The notes beneath the pieces are model-generated. The model saw only the letters and a list, made by a program, of their open reading frames with translations, made no database searches and was not told where the DNA came from. Both the position numbers and the translations under genes were made by a program. From Bacteroidales bacterium (GTDB lineage: Bacteria; Bacteroidota; Bacteroidia; Bacteroidales; VadinHA17): a DNA stretch of 64,000 nucleotides. Every line of letters begins with the position of its first letter. Position 1 is the stretch's first letter. Below, in pieces: positions 17,542-26,528 of the stretch. The stretch lies in contig WXFD01000058.1 of the NCBI GenBank assembly GCA_009877105.1, positions 124,001 to 188,000 on the forward strand, in the 5' to 3' direction.

Positions 17542-18366
17542 CTATTTTTTCCTTCTTTCAATAATATATTTGTCAGAGTATTTCTTTTTGTCGCGTGTTT
17601 TATACCCTTTGGCAGGAACACCCTTGCGCGATCTTGGATGGCCTCCTGAAGCGCGGCCTTCCCCACCACCCATTGGATGATCAACCGGATTCATAACAAC
17701 ACCCCTGACCCTCGGGCGTCGTCCCTGCCAGCGTGTCCGTCCGGCCTTTCCCGATTTTTCGAGACTGTGGTCAGGATTGGAAACAGCTCCGATTGTTGCC
17801 CGGCAGCTTGTCAGTACAATTCTCGTTTCCCCTGAAGGGAGCTTGATTGTGACATATTTCCCTTCCCTGGCTGAAAGCTGTGCATAGGTTCCCGCACTCC
17901 TGGCAAGTGCGCCCCCTTTCCCGGGTTTGAGTTCAATATTATGAATCACCGTACCAAGCGGAATATCATTCAGGAACATTGTATTACCAATTTCAGGGGA
18001 AGCGTTTTTACCTGAGATAATTTTCTGTCCTACCTCAAGGCCGGCAGGCGCGACGATGTATCTCTTTTCCCCGTCCTCATAAACGACCAGCGCAATACGG
18101 GATGAGCGGTTTGGATCATATTCTATTGATCTGACAGTTGCGTGCATGTCATCCTTTTGCCTGAGAAAATCGATTATCCTGTACATCCTTTTATGGCCTC
18201 CACCAATGTACCGCATGGTCTGCCTGCCGCTGGCATTCCTTCCTCCGGTTTTTCTAACCGGGCGGAGGAGGGATTTCTCCGGCACAGCGCTGGTTATTTT
18301 GTCAAAAGCGCTGATGATCTTGTTTCTCTGACCTGGTGTTACAGGTTTAATTTTTCTTACTGCCAT
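17542..18366 (-). CDS. rplB: 50S ribosomal protein L2
   Basis: Needed for subunit association and peptidyl transfer. The 274 residues include GRQTMRYIGGGHKRMYRIID, the OB and SH3-like domains, and the C-terminal signature GVVMNPVDHPMGGGEGR with the essential His. 8 bp after rplW. Confidence 0.98.
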   Translation of the reverse strand: MAVRKIKPVTPGQRNKIISAFDKITSAVPEKSLLRPVRKTGGRNASGRQTMRYIGGGHKRMYRIIDFLRQKDDMHATVRSIEYDPNRSSRIALVVYEDGEKRYIVAPAGLEVGQKIISGKNASPEIGNTMFLNDIPLGTVIHNIELKPGKGGALARSAGTYAQLSAREGKYVTIKLPSGETRIVLTSCRATIGAVSNPDHSLEKSGKAGRTRWQGRRPRVRGVVMNPVDHPMGGGEGRASGGHPRSRKGVPAKGYKTRDKKKYSDKYIIERRKK

Positions 18367-18374
18367 GATAGTTT

Positions 18375-18668
18375 TTAAATGTTGCTGTAGAAGTCGATCT
18401 TGTTACCTTCAGCAAGTGTTACAACAGCTTTCTTGGTGGCGGCAGTTTTTCCAACCAGGTAGCCCGAACGGGTGTTCCTGCTTTTGCGCTTTCCGCCGTA
18501 TCGCATCGTATTTACTGAGTCGACGGTTACTCCGTACAACTCTTCAATAGCTTTCTTTATCTGCAATTTATTAGCGTTTTTTGCAACGTAAAAACCATAG
18601 CGATTGTATTTGTCGCCCTGGTTTGTCATCTTTTCCGACACTATCGGTTTAAGCAAAATATTCATCAC
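18375..18668 (-). CDS. rplW: 50S ribosomal protein L23
   Basis: Sits at the exit tunnel and docks trigger factor and SRP. The 97 residues include LLKPIVSEKMT, AIEELYGVTVDSVNTM and the end TLAEGNKIDFY. Its start lies inside the end of rplD: the two genes overlap by 20 nt in different frames. Confidence 0.97.
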   Translation of the reverse strand: MMNILLKPIVSEKMTNQGDKYNRYGFYVAKNANKLQIKKAIEELYGVTVDSVNTMRYGGKRKSRNTRSGYLVGKTAATKKAVVTLAEGNKIDFYSNI

Positions 18669-19308
18669 TCAAAGTTTTCTGATTTTCAAAAGCAGCCTGC
18701 AAAACGTCAACCGCACTCTCCAACAGTACCAGAGTTGAAGCTCTCATTATTATGTAAGTATTTAATTCTTCAGCAGTTACAACTTCAATATCTTGTACAT
18801 TTCGGGATGACAAATATATGTTTTTATTTTGTTCCGGTAAAACAATCAGGGATTTTTTCCTCATGATATTCAGGCTGTCTCCAACTTTCAGAATTTCCTT
18901 TGTTTTTGGTGTTTCGAAGGAGAAGTCTTCCACAACTATGATATTATTTGTTGCTGCCTTATAGGAAAGTGCTGATTTTCTTGCCAGTTGTTTTACTTTC
19001 TTATTCAGTTTGAATCCGTAGAACCTGGGCTCCGGACCAAAAATACGGCCTCCTCCCCGGAAAAGCGGATTTTTCACGCTTCCTGCTCGGGCAGTACCTG
19101 TACCTTTTTGTCTTTTGATCTTTCTTGTACTGCCGGCAATCTCACCACGCTGCTTGGATTTATGTGTTCCCTGCCGCTGATTTGCAAGGAACTGTTTTGT
19201 ATCCAGATATATGGCATGGTCATTTGGTCTAATGCCGAAAACAGAATCATTGAGATTCACTGTTCGTCCGGTTTCCTTACCATCAATATTAAGAATCGCT
19301 AATTCCAT
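18649..19308 (-). CDS. rplD: 50S ribosomal protein L4
   Basis: Its extended loop lines the exit tunnel; in E. coli L4 also regulates the S10 operon. The 219 residues include the loop stretch STRKIKRQKGTGTARAGSVK and FRGGGRIFGPEPR. Its ATG overlaps the rplC stop (TAATG), and its 3' end overlaps rplW by 20 nt. Confidence 0.98.
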   Translation of the reverse strand: MELAILNIDGKETGRTVNLNDSVFGIRPNDHAIYLDTKQFLANQRQGTHKSKQRGEIAGSTRKIKRQKGTGTARAGSVKNPLFRGGGRIFGPEPRFYGFKLNKKVKQLARKSALSYKAATNNIIVVEDFSFETPKTKEILKVGDSLNIMRKKSLIVLPEQNKNIYLSSRNVQDIEVVTAEELNTYIIMRASTLVLLESAVDVLQAAFENQKTLSDEYFA

Positions 19309-19928
19309 TATTTTGTAATTATTACGTAACCACCTTTGGGGCCGGGGACTGATCCTCTGACTATAATTAAATTCTTATCAGTCATTAATTTAACTACCCG
19401 CATGCTATAAGAAATCACTTTGTTGCCGCCGGTCCGTCCGGCCATCTTCATTCCAGGCAGAACCCTTGACGGAAAAGATGAAGCACCCAGGGAACCGGGA
19501 GCCCTGCCCCTGTTATGCTGTCCATGGGTCTGATCACCTACACCTCCGAAACCATGGCGTTTGACCACACCCTGGAAACCTTTTCCCTTTGACCAGCCCC
19601 TGACATCGACCCAGTCAGTATGGGTAAAAAATTCGGCAGTAAGCACCTCACCCTCCTTAACCTGCCCTTCATCAAAACCCGTGAATTCGACGAGCTTCTT
19701 CCTTGGAGTTGTGCCAGCCTTCCTGAAATGACCCAATTCAGCTTTTGTAGTATGTTTCTCCTTCTTCTCGTCAAAACCAAGCTGCACGGCAGAATAACCG
19801 TCCTTCTCCCTGGTTTTGACCTGAGTCACTACACACGGACCAGCCTGCAGTACCGTACATGGAATATTCTTTCCGTCCTCATCGAAAACGGATGTCATCC
19901 CCACTTTTTTTCCAATTAATCCCTGCAT
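19308..19928 (-). CDS. rplC: 50S ribosomal protein L3
   Basis: Initiates large-subunit assembly and reaches the peptidyl transferase centre. The 206 residues begin MQGLIGKKVGMTSVFDEDGK and contain the signature FQGVVKRHGFGG and PGSLGASSFPSRVLPGMKMA. 21 bp after rpsJ. Confidence 0.98.
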   Translation of the reverse strand: MQGLIGKKVGMTSVFDEDGKNIPCTVLQAGPCVVTQVKTREKDGYSAVQLGFDEKKEKHTTKAELGHFRKAGTTPRKKLVEFTGFDEGQVKEGEVLTAEFFTHTDWVDVRGWSKGKGFQGVVKRHGFGGVGDQTHGQHNRGRAPGSLGASSFPSRVLPGMKMAGRTGGNKVISYSMRVVKLMTDKNLIIVRGSVPGPKGGYVIITK

Positions 19929-19949
19929 TTTATGATTACTTTACCGGTT

Positions 19950-20255
19950 TCACACTTTTATTTCTACTTCCACCCCGCTGGGAAGTTCAAGCTTCATGAG
20001 AGCATCAATCGTTTTCGGGGTTGAACTGTAAATGTCAAGCAGCCTTTTGTATGATGAAAGCTGGAACTGTTCCCGCGCCTTCTTGTTTACAAACGGTGAG
20101 CGAAGGACAGTGTATATTCTCTTGTGTGTAGGAAGCGGGATGGGTCCGCTTACGACTGCCCCCGTGGATTTAACTGTCTTAACAATTTTCTCTGCTGACT
20201 TATCCACCAGATTGTGATCGTAAGATTTTAGTTTAATACGGATTTTCTGACTCAT
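19950..20255 (-). CDS. rpsJ: 30S ribosomal protein S10
   Basis: Small-subunit head protein that also acts as NusE in antitermination. The 101 residues include MSQKIRIKLKSYDHNLVDKS and the signature GPIPLPTHKRIYTVLRSPFV. It follows fusA by 2 bp with no tuf gene between them, so str and S10 operons are fused. Confidence 0.98.
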   Translation of the reverse strand: MSQKIRIKLKSYDHNLVDKSAEKIVKTVKSTGAVVSGPIPLPTHKRIYTVLRSPFVNKKAREQFQLSSYKRLLDIYSSTPKTIDALMKLELPSGVEVEIKV

Positions 20256-20257
20256 TT

Positions 20258-22360
20258 TTAAAGAATTTTTCCTTTGGTAATTTCAACTATTCTGTTTGCA
20301 ATTTCTGCAGGCACTTCTTCGTAATGGGAAAACTCCATTGTGGAAGTTGCCCTGCCGGAAGTAAGTGTTCTCAGTACGGTAACATAACCAAACTTTTCGG
20401 CCAGTGGTACCTTTGCCCTGATAACCCTCGAACCGGCTTTTGATTCCATACCTTCAACCTTACCCCTTCTCCTGTTGAAATCGCCTATTACATCGCCCAC
20501 ATATTCCTCGGGGGTAACAACCTCGGTCGACATGATGGGTTCAAGAATTACCGGATTGCATTTGCCGGCATATTTCCTGAACGCCTGTTTCGCTGCAATT
20601 TCAAAGGAGAGTGAATCTGAATCAACCGGGTGGTATGAACCATCCTTCAGTACTATCTTCAGGCTCTCGAGAGGGAATCCTGCCAGCGGGCCGTTAGCCA
20701 TTGCCTCCCGGAATCCCTTTTCAACTGATGGAATGAATTCTTTGGGAATATTGCCTCCCCTGACTTCATTAACAAACTGGAGTCCTCTTACACCATTTTC
20801 CCCGGGCATCATTAAAACCGCTATGTCTGCAAACTTACCCTTGCCGCCCGTTTGTTTCCTGAAAATTTCACGGAATTCGGTACTCGTTGTGATCGCCTCC
20901 TTATAGGCAACCTGGGGTACACCCTGGTTGCATTCGATCTTGAATTCCCTTTTAAGCCTGTCTATGAGGATCTCAAGGTGAAGCTCGCCCATACCGTTTA
21001 TTATGGTCTGTCCGCTATCCGGGTCAATCCTTACCTGGAAAGTGGGATCCTCTTCTGCCAGTTTGTTAAGTGCCAGTGACAGTTTATCAACATCAGCCTG
21101 TGTTTTGGGTTCAACCGCAATCCCGATCACAGGGTCGGGAAAATCCATTGATTCGAGCAGTATCGGTTTGTTGATGGCACATAAAGTATCGCCAGTTTTA
21201 AGATCCTTAAAGCCGACCCCGGCGCAGATATCGCCAGCATAAATTACTTCCTTGGGGTTCTGTTTGTTGGCATGCATCTGGAAGAGGCGGTTAATCCTTT
21301 CCCGTTTTCCCGTGCGCGTATTCAGAACCGTGTCGCCTGCCTTTAAAACGCCAGAGTAGACCCTAAGGAAAACAAGTCGTCCGACAAAAGGATCCGTAGC
21401 AATTTTAAAAGCAAGTGCTGCAAGGGGTTCGTTCACATCCGGCTCGCGGCTCACTTCACTATCGTTTCTGGGATCTATACCGGTAACCGGGCCGATATCA
21501 AGCGGTGAAGGTAGGAATGCCGCAATGGCATCAAGAAGCCGCTGAACACCCTTGTTCCTGAAAGAGGCACCGCATAATACAGGTACCGCCAGGCCGTGGA
21601 CAGACGATTTTCTGAGTGCATCCAATATTTCATCACTGGTTATTGAGTACTGGTCCTCGAGGTATCGTGCAAGAAGGGTATCATCAACATCTGCAACGGA
21701 TTCAATCAGTCTGCCCCTCCATTCATTGGCTTCATCAATCAATTCGTCGGGTATTTCACCAACAGTAAAATGAGAACCGGTGGCATCATTGTCATTGTAA
21801 ACCACTGTTTTCATTGAAACCAGGTCAACAACTCCCTTAAAGTCGTCTTCAGAGCCAATCGGCAGCTGAATAGGCACTGGGTTTGCCCCAAGCTTTTCCC
21901 TGATCTGCTGGACAACACCAAAGAAATCAGCTCCGGCCCTGTCCATTTTATTTATAAAAGCAATTCTCGGGACCTTATATTTGTTAGCCTGCCGCCATAC
22001 GGTCTCAGACTGTGGTTCCACACCGCCAACGGCACAAAAAATAGCCACGGCACCATCGAGTACCCTGAGTGACCTTTCAACCTCAACAGTGAAGTCGACA
22101 TGTCCGGGTGTATCAATTATGTTTATTTTATAATTATCCCCGCGATATTTCCAGAAAGTTGTGGTGGCAGCTGAAGTAATGGTAATCCCTCTTTCCTGTT
22201 CCTGAACCATCCAGTCCATCTGTGCATTGCCATCATGAACCTCTCCCATGCGATGAGTACGTTCTGTATAGAACAGAATCCTCTCCGTCGTAGTGGTCTT
22301 TCCGGCATCAATGTGGGCCATGATCCCGATGTTTCTGGTATATTTCAGGTTTGAATCCAT
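20258..22360 (-). CDS. fusA: Elongation factor G (canonical)
   Basis: The GTPase that moves tRNAs and mRNA during translocation. The 700 residues have all G motifs: AHIDAGKTT (G1), RGITITSAATT (G2), DTPGHVDF (G3, catalytic His87) and NKMD (G4), followed by domains II-V, including the domain IV tip PVDSDSLSFEIAAKQAF. It sits in the str operon between rpsG and rpsJ. Its intact G3 histidine contrasts with the divergent paralogue at 23680-25836. Confidence 0.98.
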   Translation of the reverse strand: MDSNLKYTRNIGIMAHIDAGKTTTTERILFYTERTHRMGEVHDGNAQMDWMVQEQERGITITSAATTTFWKYRGDNYKINIIDTPGHVDFTVEVERSLRVLDGAVAIFCAVGGVEPQSETVWRQANKYKVPRIAFINKMDRAGADFFGVVQQIREKLGANPVPIQLPIGSEDDFKGVVDLVSMKTVVYNDNDATGSHFTVGEIPDELIDEANEWRGRLIESVADVDDTLLARYLEDQYSITSDEILDALRKSSVHGLAVPVLCGASFRNKGVQRLLDAIAAFLPSPLDIGPVTGIDPRNDSEVSREPDVNEPLAALAFKIATDPFVGRLVFLRVYSGVLKAGDTVLNTRTGKRERINRLFQMHANKQNPKEVIYAGDICAGVGFKDLKTGDTLCAINKPILLESMDFPDPVIGIAVEPKTQADVDKLSLALNKLAEEDPTFQVRIDPDSGQTIINGMGELHLEILIDRLKREFKIECNQGVPQVAYKEAITTSTEFREIFRKQTGGKGKFADIAVLMMPGENGVRGLQFVNEVRGGNIPKEFIPSVEKGFREAMANGPLAGFPLESLKIVLKDGSYHPVDSDSLSFEIAAKQAFRKYAGKCNPVILEPIMSTEVVTPEEYVGDVIGDFNRRRGKVEGMESKAGSRVIRAKVPLAEKFGYVTVLRTLTSGRATSTMEFSHYEEVPAEIANRIVEITKGKIL

Positions 22361-22393
22361 TAAGTATCTGAAATGTGGATGGATTTAAAGGGG

Positions 22394-22870
22394 TTAAAAC
22401 CTGAAATGAGCGAAAGCCTTGTTTGCTTCAGCCATCCGGTGGGTATCTTCTTTCTTTTTATAAGCGCCGCCTTCCAGTTTGTAAGCAGCCATAACCTCAG
22501 CAGCAAGACGTTCAGCCATTGAATGACCTGTCCTTTTTCTTGCGAACGAAATCATGTTTTTCATGCTGATGCTTATCTTTCTGTCGGCGCGGATCTCCAT
22601 TGGCACCTGGAAGGTAGCCCCTCCGACACGCCTGGCCTTAACCTCCACCTGCGGGGTAACATTTTCAAGTGCCTGCTTGAATATTTCCAGCGGTGTTTTG
22701 CCTTCGTTCCTGAACTTGTCTCCAACTATTTCGAGTGAATCATAAAAAATCTTAAAGGCAAGGTTTTTCTTACCGCTGTACATAAGATTATTCACAAATC
22801 TTGTCACATAAGGATCGTTATATTTCGGATCCGGCAGAAGGATCCTCTTTTTCGGCTTTGTTTTTCTCAT
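22394..22870 (-). CDS. rpsG: 30S ribosomal protein S7
   Basis: Head-domain assembly initiator contacting the E-site tRNA. The 158 residues include DPKYNDPYVTRFVNNLMYSG, the signature GVTPQVEVKARRVGGATFQV-like VTPQVEVKARRVGG, and the C-terminal HRMAEANKAFAHFRF. 19 bp after rpsL and 33 bp before fusA. Confidence 0.98.
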   Translation of the reverse strand: MRKTKPKKRILLPDPKYNDPYVTRFVNNLMYSGKKNLAFKIFYDSLEIVGDKFRNEGKTPLEIFKQALENVTPQVEVKARRVGGATFQVPMEIRADRKISISMKNMISFARKRTGHSMAERLAAEVMAAYKLEGGAYKKKEDTHRMAEANKAFAHFRF

Positions 22871-22889
22871 TATCTTAATCCTTTAAGTG

Positions 22890-23264
22890 TTATTTTTTCG
22901 GTCGTTTTGCACCGTATTTCGATCTTCGCTGAGTACGACCATCAACCCCTGATGTATCGAGGGCTCCCCGTACGAGATGATAGCGCACTCCCGGAAGGTC
23001 CTTAACCCTTCCTCCCCTTATCAGGACAATAGAGTGTTCCTGCAGATTGTGACCCTCACCGGGAATATATGCATTGACTTCCTTCTGATTGGTAAGCTTG
23101 ACCCTGGCTACTTTTCTCATTGCCGAGTTTGGTTTTTTCGGAGTGGTGGTGTAAACACGTACACAAACGCCTCTTCTCTGGGGACAAGAATCCAAAGCAG
23201 GTGCCTTACTTTTATCTATCAGCTTTTTTCTGCCTTTCCTTACTAACTGTTGTATTGTCGGCAT
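22890..23264 (-). CDS. rpsL: 30S ribosomal protein S12
   Basis: Decoding-centre protein. The 124 residues start MPTIQQLVRKGRKKLIDKSK and carry TTTPKKPNSAMRKVARV and LQEHSIVLIRGGRVKDLPGV. The residues linked in E. coli to streptomycin resistance (Lys in TPKKPNS and in the later GRVKDLPGV) are the wild-type form. First gene of the str operon, about 40 nt after the predicted transcription start. Confidence 0.98.
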   Translation of the reverse strand: MPTIQQLVRKGRKKLIDKSKAPALDSCPQRRGVCVRVYTTTPKKPNSAMRKVARVKLTNQKEVNAYIPGEGHNLQEHSIVLIRGGRVKDLPGVRYHLVRGALDTSGVDGRTQRRSKYGAKRPKK

Positions 23265-23310
23265 AAATCCTGTGATTTTAGCATTAAATTCTACTTAAAA
23301 AATTGGTGTG

Positions 23311-23343
23311 CAAAGGTATTGTTTTTATTTATTATTCCACAAA
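23311..23343 (-). promoter_or_regulatory. Bacteroidota-type promoter of the ribosomal superoperon
   Basis: On the minus strand TTTG (23343-23340) is followed by 21 nt and TACCTTTG (23318-23311), a full match to the TTTG-N(19-21)-TAnnTTTG consensus of the Bacteroidota primary sigma factor. Predicted start near 23305, leaving a leader of about 40 nt before rpsL. Confidence 0.8.
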
Positions 23344-23613
23344 CTATTGTCATAATTTTTTCAAACACAAGCTAAACCCGAAACAGGTGTCAATGACTGT
23401 TAATAATCAGCCTTTATTGCGTCTTTGAACAGAATATCTTACTGAAAAATGTAAGTTATCAACAGGTTCCTTCCCGACATTTCCCTGAGAAAAATCTTTT
23501 TATAAACTTACCTTGAAAGAAATCCCGGTACTCCTGCATTTCAAAAAACTGGTGCAAAGAAAATAAAAAATCCTGAATTTACACTCTGTCTTAAACAGTT
23601 TTTAAAAATTTGT

Positions 23614-23621
23614 TATTTTTG
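23614..23621 (+). promoter_or_regulatory. Putative -7 element for the EF-G paralogue
   Basis: TATTTTTG matches TAnnTTTG about 60 nt upstream of the ATG at 23680. I see no clear -33 TTTG at the right distance, so the promoter may be activator-dependent or weak. Confidence 0.4.
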
Positions 23622-23679
23622 TCCCCTCCGAAACAGGCTTTGAAAACAATCAGTAAAAAATAAAATATCAGAAAAAACC

Positions 23680-25836
23680 ATGAAAACATACCAGACCGGC
23701 CAGATAAAAAGCATAGCTATTCTCGGGAATTCAGGATCAGGAAAAACAACATTGTGTGAAGCAATGCTTTTTAATGGAGGGGTTATCGAAAGAAGAGGGA
23801 CCGTTGATGCCAGGAATACCGTATCCGACTATCGTCCTGTGGAACATGAAAACGGCAATTCAATTTATTCGACTGTCCTTTACAGTGAATTCAGGAACAA
23901 AAAGATCAATATTATAGATACACCCGGGCTGGATGATTTTAGCGGCAATGTTGTTTCATCTCTCTTCGCCACTGATTGTGCAGTGCTTACAATAAACGTA
24001 CAGAACGGGGTTGAGGTAGGTTCGGAAATAGCTTTCAGGCATGCTGAGAAAGCTCACAAACCACTGATTCTGGTGGTAAATGGACTTGATCATGAAAAAG
24101 CCAACTTTGAGAGGTCGATAGAAATGATGAAAGACAGGTTCGGGAGCAATACAAATGTTGTTCAGTATCCTGTCAATGAAGGTGCCGGTTTCAATTCCAT
24201 TATTGATGTCCTCAGGATGAAAATGCTTCAGTATCCGGTCGAGGGTGGCATATCAAAAATACTTGATATCCCCGAGGATCAGATGGAGAAGGCACTTGAA
24301 CTGCATAATGCCCTTGTCGAAAAGGCTGCTGAAAGCGATGAATCGTTGATGGAGCAGTTCTTTGCAAATGACAGCCTGACGGAAGAGGAAATCCGGAGAG
24401 GTATTGCAAAAGGAATTGTTACAAGGGGAATATTCCCTGTTTTCTGTTTATCGGCAAAAAACAACATTGGTGTCGACAGCCTGATGGAATTCATCGTCAG
24501 TGAGGCACCTTCCATCACGGACATGCCGCCTCCCGTAAACAGCAGGGGAGATTTGGTAAAAGCTGATCCTGCAGGGCCGGCTTCAGTATATGTTTTCAAG
24601 TCATCCATTGAGGAGCATATCGGCGAAATAAACTATTTCAGGGTGTTTTCAGGAAAAATTACTGAAAACATGGAAGTTGTAAACAGCAACAATGGTGTAA
24701 AGGAGCGTTTATCTCAACTGTACGTTTGTGCCGGCAAAAACCGGGTGCGTGTCCAGGAACTTAACACGGGGGACATAGGGGCTTTTGTGAAACTGAAAAA
24801 CACGAAGGCCGACCATACTTTGAATGCTCCGGGCAATGACTGGAAGTATGCGGGGATCAGTTACCCGGAGCCCAAATACCGCACAGCCATTAAGGCGCAG
24901 AGTGAAAGTGACGATGAGAAACTTGGCGAAGCCCTTGGCAAGATACACCTGGAAGATCCCACCATAATTGTGGAATACTCCAAGGAGCTAAAGCAGATAC
25001 TGGTCCACGGTCAGGGCGAATACCATCTTAATATAATGAAATGGCATCTTGACAATATTTACAAGATACCGACAAATTTCAATCCTCCGAGGATACCATA
25101 CCGTGAAACCATAACCAAGGCAGCCCAGGCAGAATACCGGCATAAAAAGCAGTCAGGGGGTGCAGGACAATTCGGAGAGGTTCACCTTATTATTGAACCA
25201 TATACGGAAGGGTCTCCCGAACTGACCATGATGAAATTCGGGAACAAGGAGATCAAGCTGTCGGTCAGGGCCAAGGAAGAAATTGATCTCGACTGGGGAG
25301 GCAGGCTCATATATGTTAACTGCATTGTCGGGGGATCCATCGATGCGCGTTTCATGCCTGCAATCCTGAAAGGTATTATGGAAAAAATGGAAGTAGGGCC
25401 ACTGACAGGTTCCTATGCGAGGGATATCAGGGTATATGTTTATGACGGTAAAATGCACCCTGTTGATTCCAATGAAATTTCTTTCAGGCTTGCCGGAAGA
25501 AATGCCTTCAGCATGGCATTCAAGAATGCAGGTCCGAAAATACTTGAACCTATTTACGATGTTGAGATAATGGTTCCGGCTGACAGGATGGGTGATGTTA
25601 TAAGCGATCTGCAGGGAAGGCGCGGCATGGTTCTAGGCATGTCGAGCGAAAAACGCTTTGAAGTTGTCAGGGCAAGGGTCCCGCTTGCAGAAATGAATAA
25701 ATACTCAACCGCCCTGAGTTCAATTACAGGCGGACGGGCAATGTACACCATGAAATTCTCGGAGTATGCACAAGTGCCTGGAGATGTTCAGGATGCGGTT
25801 ATAAAAGCCTATCATGAAGAAGAGGAGGATGAATAG
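23680..25836 (+). CDS. EF-G paralogue with altered GTPase centre (EF-G2-like)
   Basis: A 718-residue protein with the full EF-G architecture: G domain (about 1-280), domain II, and domains III-V with the domain IV tip PVDSNEISFRLAGRNAF. The GTPase motifs depart from canonical EF-G. G1 is GNSGSGKT (16-23). The switch I RGITI segment is replaced by ENGNSIYST. G3 reads DTPGL, with Leu84 where EF-G has the catalytic His. G4 is NGLD rather than NKMD. From memory, Bacteroides thetaiotaomicron has an EF-G paralogue (EF-G2) without GTPase activity that supports translation in starvation and gut colonisation; this protein is a plausible homologue. It is divergent from the str operon that carries canonical fusA. 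Confidence 0.85.
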   Translation: MKTYQTGQIKSIAILGNSGSGKTTLCEAMLFNGGVIERRGTVDARNTVSDYRPVEHENGNSIYSTVLYSEFRNKKINIIDTPGLDDFSGNVVSSLFATDCAVLTINVQNGVEVGSEIAFRHAEKAHKPLILVVNGLDHEKANFERSIEMMKDRFGSNTNVVQYPVNEGAGFNSIIDVLRMKMLQYPVEGGISKILDIPEDQMEKALELHNALVEKAAESDESLMEQFFANDSLTEEEIRRGIAKGIVTRGIFPVFCLSAKNNIGVDSLMEFIVSEAPSITDMPPPVNSRGDLVKADPAGPASVYVFKSSIEEHIGEINYFRVFSGKITENMEVVNSNNGVKERLSQLYVCAGKNRVRVQELNTGDIGAFVKLKNTKADHTLNAPGNDWKYAGISYPEPKYRTAIKAQSESDDEKLGEALGKIHLEDPTIIVEYSKELKQILVHGQGEYHLNIMKWHLDNIYKIPTNFNPPRIPYRETITKAAQAEYRHKKQSGGAGQFGEVHLIIEPYTEGSPELTMMKFGNKEIKLSVRAKEEIDLDWGGRLIYVNCIVGGSIDARFMPAILKGIMEKMEVGPLTGSYARDIRVYVYDGKMHPVDSNEISFRLAGRNAFSMAFKNAGPKILEPIYDVEIMVPADRMGDVISDLQGRRGMVLGMSSEKRFEVVRARVPLAEMNKYSTALSSITGGRAMYTMKFSEYAQVPGDVQDAVIKAYHEEEEDE

Positions 25837-25843
25837 GAATTCC

Positions 25844-26509
25844 TCATCCGTTTATCAGATAATCATACATTTCTGACGCATTCTTGTTTTCGGGATCAAG
25901 ATCAATAGCCATTTTGAAATATACCTTGGCCTTTTCAAACTGATAATCCTTCATATATGTCCGGCCCAGGTGATATAGTGCAGAAACATGCTGATCAGTC
26001 TGGTGAAGGAGTTTTTCAAAATGAATTATTGCATCGTGGTATTTGCCCGATGATTTCATTGCAACACCCATATAGTAATTTGCCATAACGGTTTCAGGCC
26101 CGTATTCAATCAATTTCCTGTAAGAGGCAATGCTTTTTTCTTCCTGGCCAAGATGATAATAGCAAAGTCCGAGCCACATGTAAGTCATTGGCAGATGTTT
26201 TTCCGATTCAATGATCCTGTTGAAAACCTCCGCAGCCTCGGAAAAATGTGTTGACTGGTACAGCGCCACACCCACCCTGTACATTACATAAGGACTAAGG
26301 GGCTTAATTTCAAGGATTTTCTTATAATACTCTATAGACTTTGACATTTCACAGAGTATATAATAAATATTTCCCAGCTCAAGTAAAACAGCTATATTAC
26401 CCGGATTTTTAACATGCTCTTCTTCCAGGATCCCGGCTGCATCCTGCAGGTTTCCCTCCAGGATCTTATCAAATGCCAGCTGAAAACGATCATCAGGTAG
26501 TGTGTTCAT
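25844..26509 (-). CDS. Tetratricopeptide repeat protein
   Basis: I use the ATG at 26509 (MNTLPDDRFQLAFDKIL), 221 residues, because the longer frame from 26566 overlaps the end of gltA. The protein is a run of about five or six 34-residue TPR units (for example SIEYYKKILEIKPLSPYVMY and AKVYFKMAIDLDPENKNASE). There is no signal peptide or membrane segment, so it is a cytoplasmic protein-binding scaffold. It follows gltA by 19 bp as the last gene of the TCA operon and converges on the EF-G paralogue with only 7 bp between stops. Partner unknown. Confidence 0.8.
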   Translation of the reverse strand: MNTLPDDRFQLAFDKILEGNLQDAAGILEEEHVKNPGNIAVLLELGNIYYILCEMSKSIEYYKKILEIKPLSPYVMYRVGVALYQSTHFSEAAEVFNRIIESEKHLPMTYMWLGLCYYHLGQEEKSIASYRKLIEYGPETVMANYYMGVAMKSSGKYHDAIIHFEKLLHQTDQHVSALYHLGRTYMKDYQFEKAKVYFKMAIDLDPENKNASEMYDYLING

Positions 26510-26528
26510 GTAGTATTGTTTTTTGTTC

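Larger units (their letters stand above)
23265..23679. other. Divergent intergenic region between rpsL and the EF-G paralogue
   Basis: An AT-rich 415-bp gap with no gene. It holds the str operon promoter (minus), a weaker promoter element for the EF-G paralogue (plus) and one DnaA-box-like 9-mer at 23456-23464. The middle (about 23350-23590) shows nothing else I can interpret. Confidence 0.7.
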
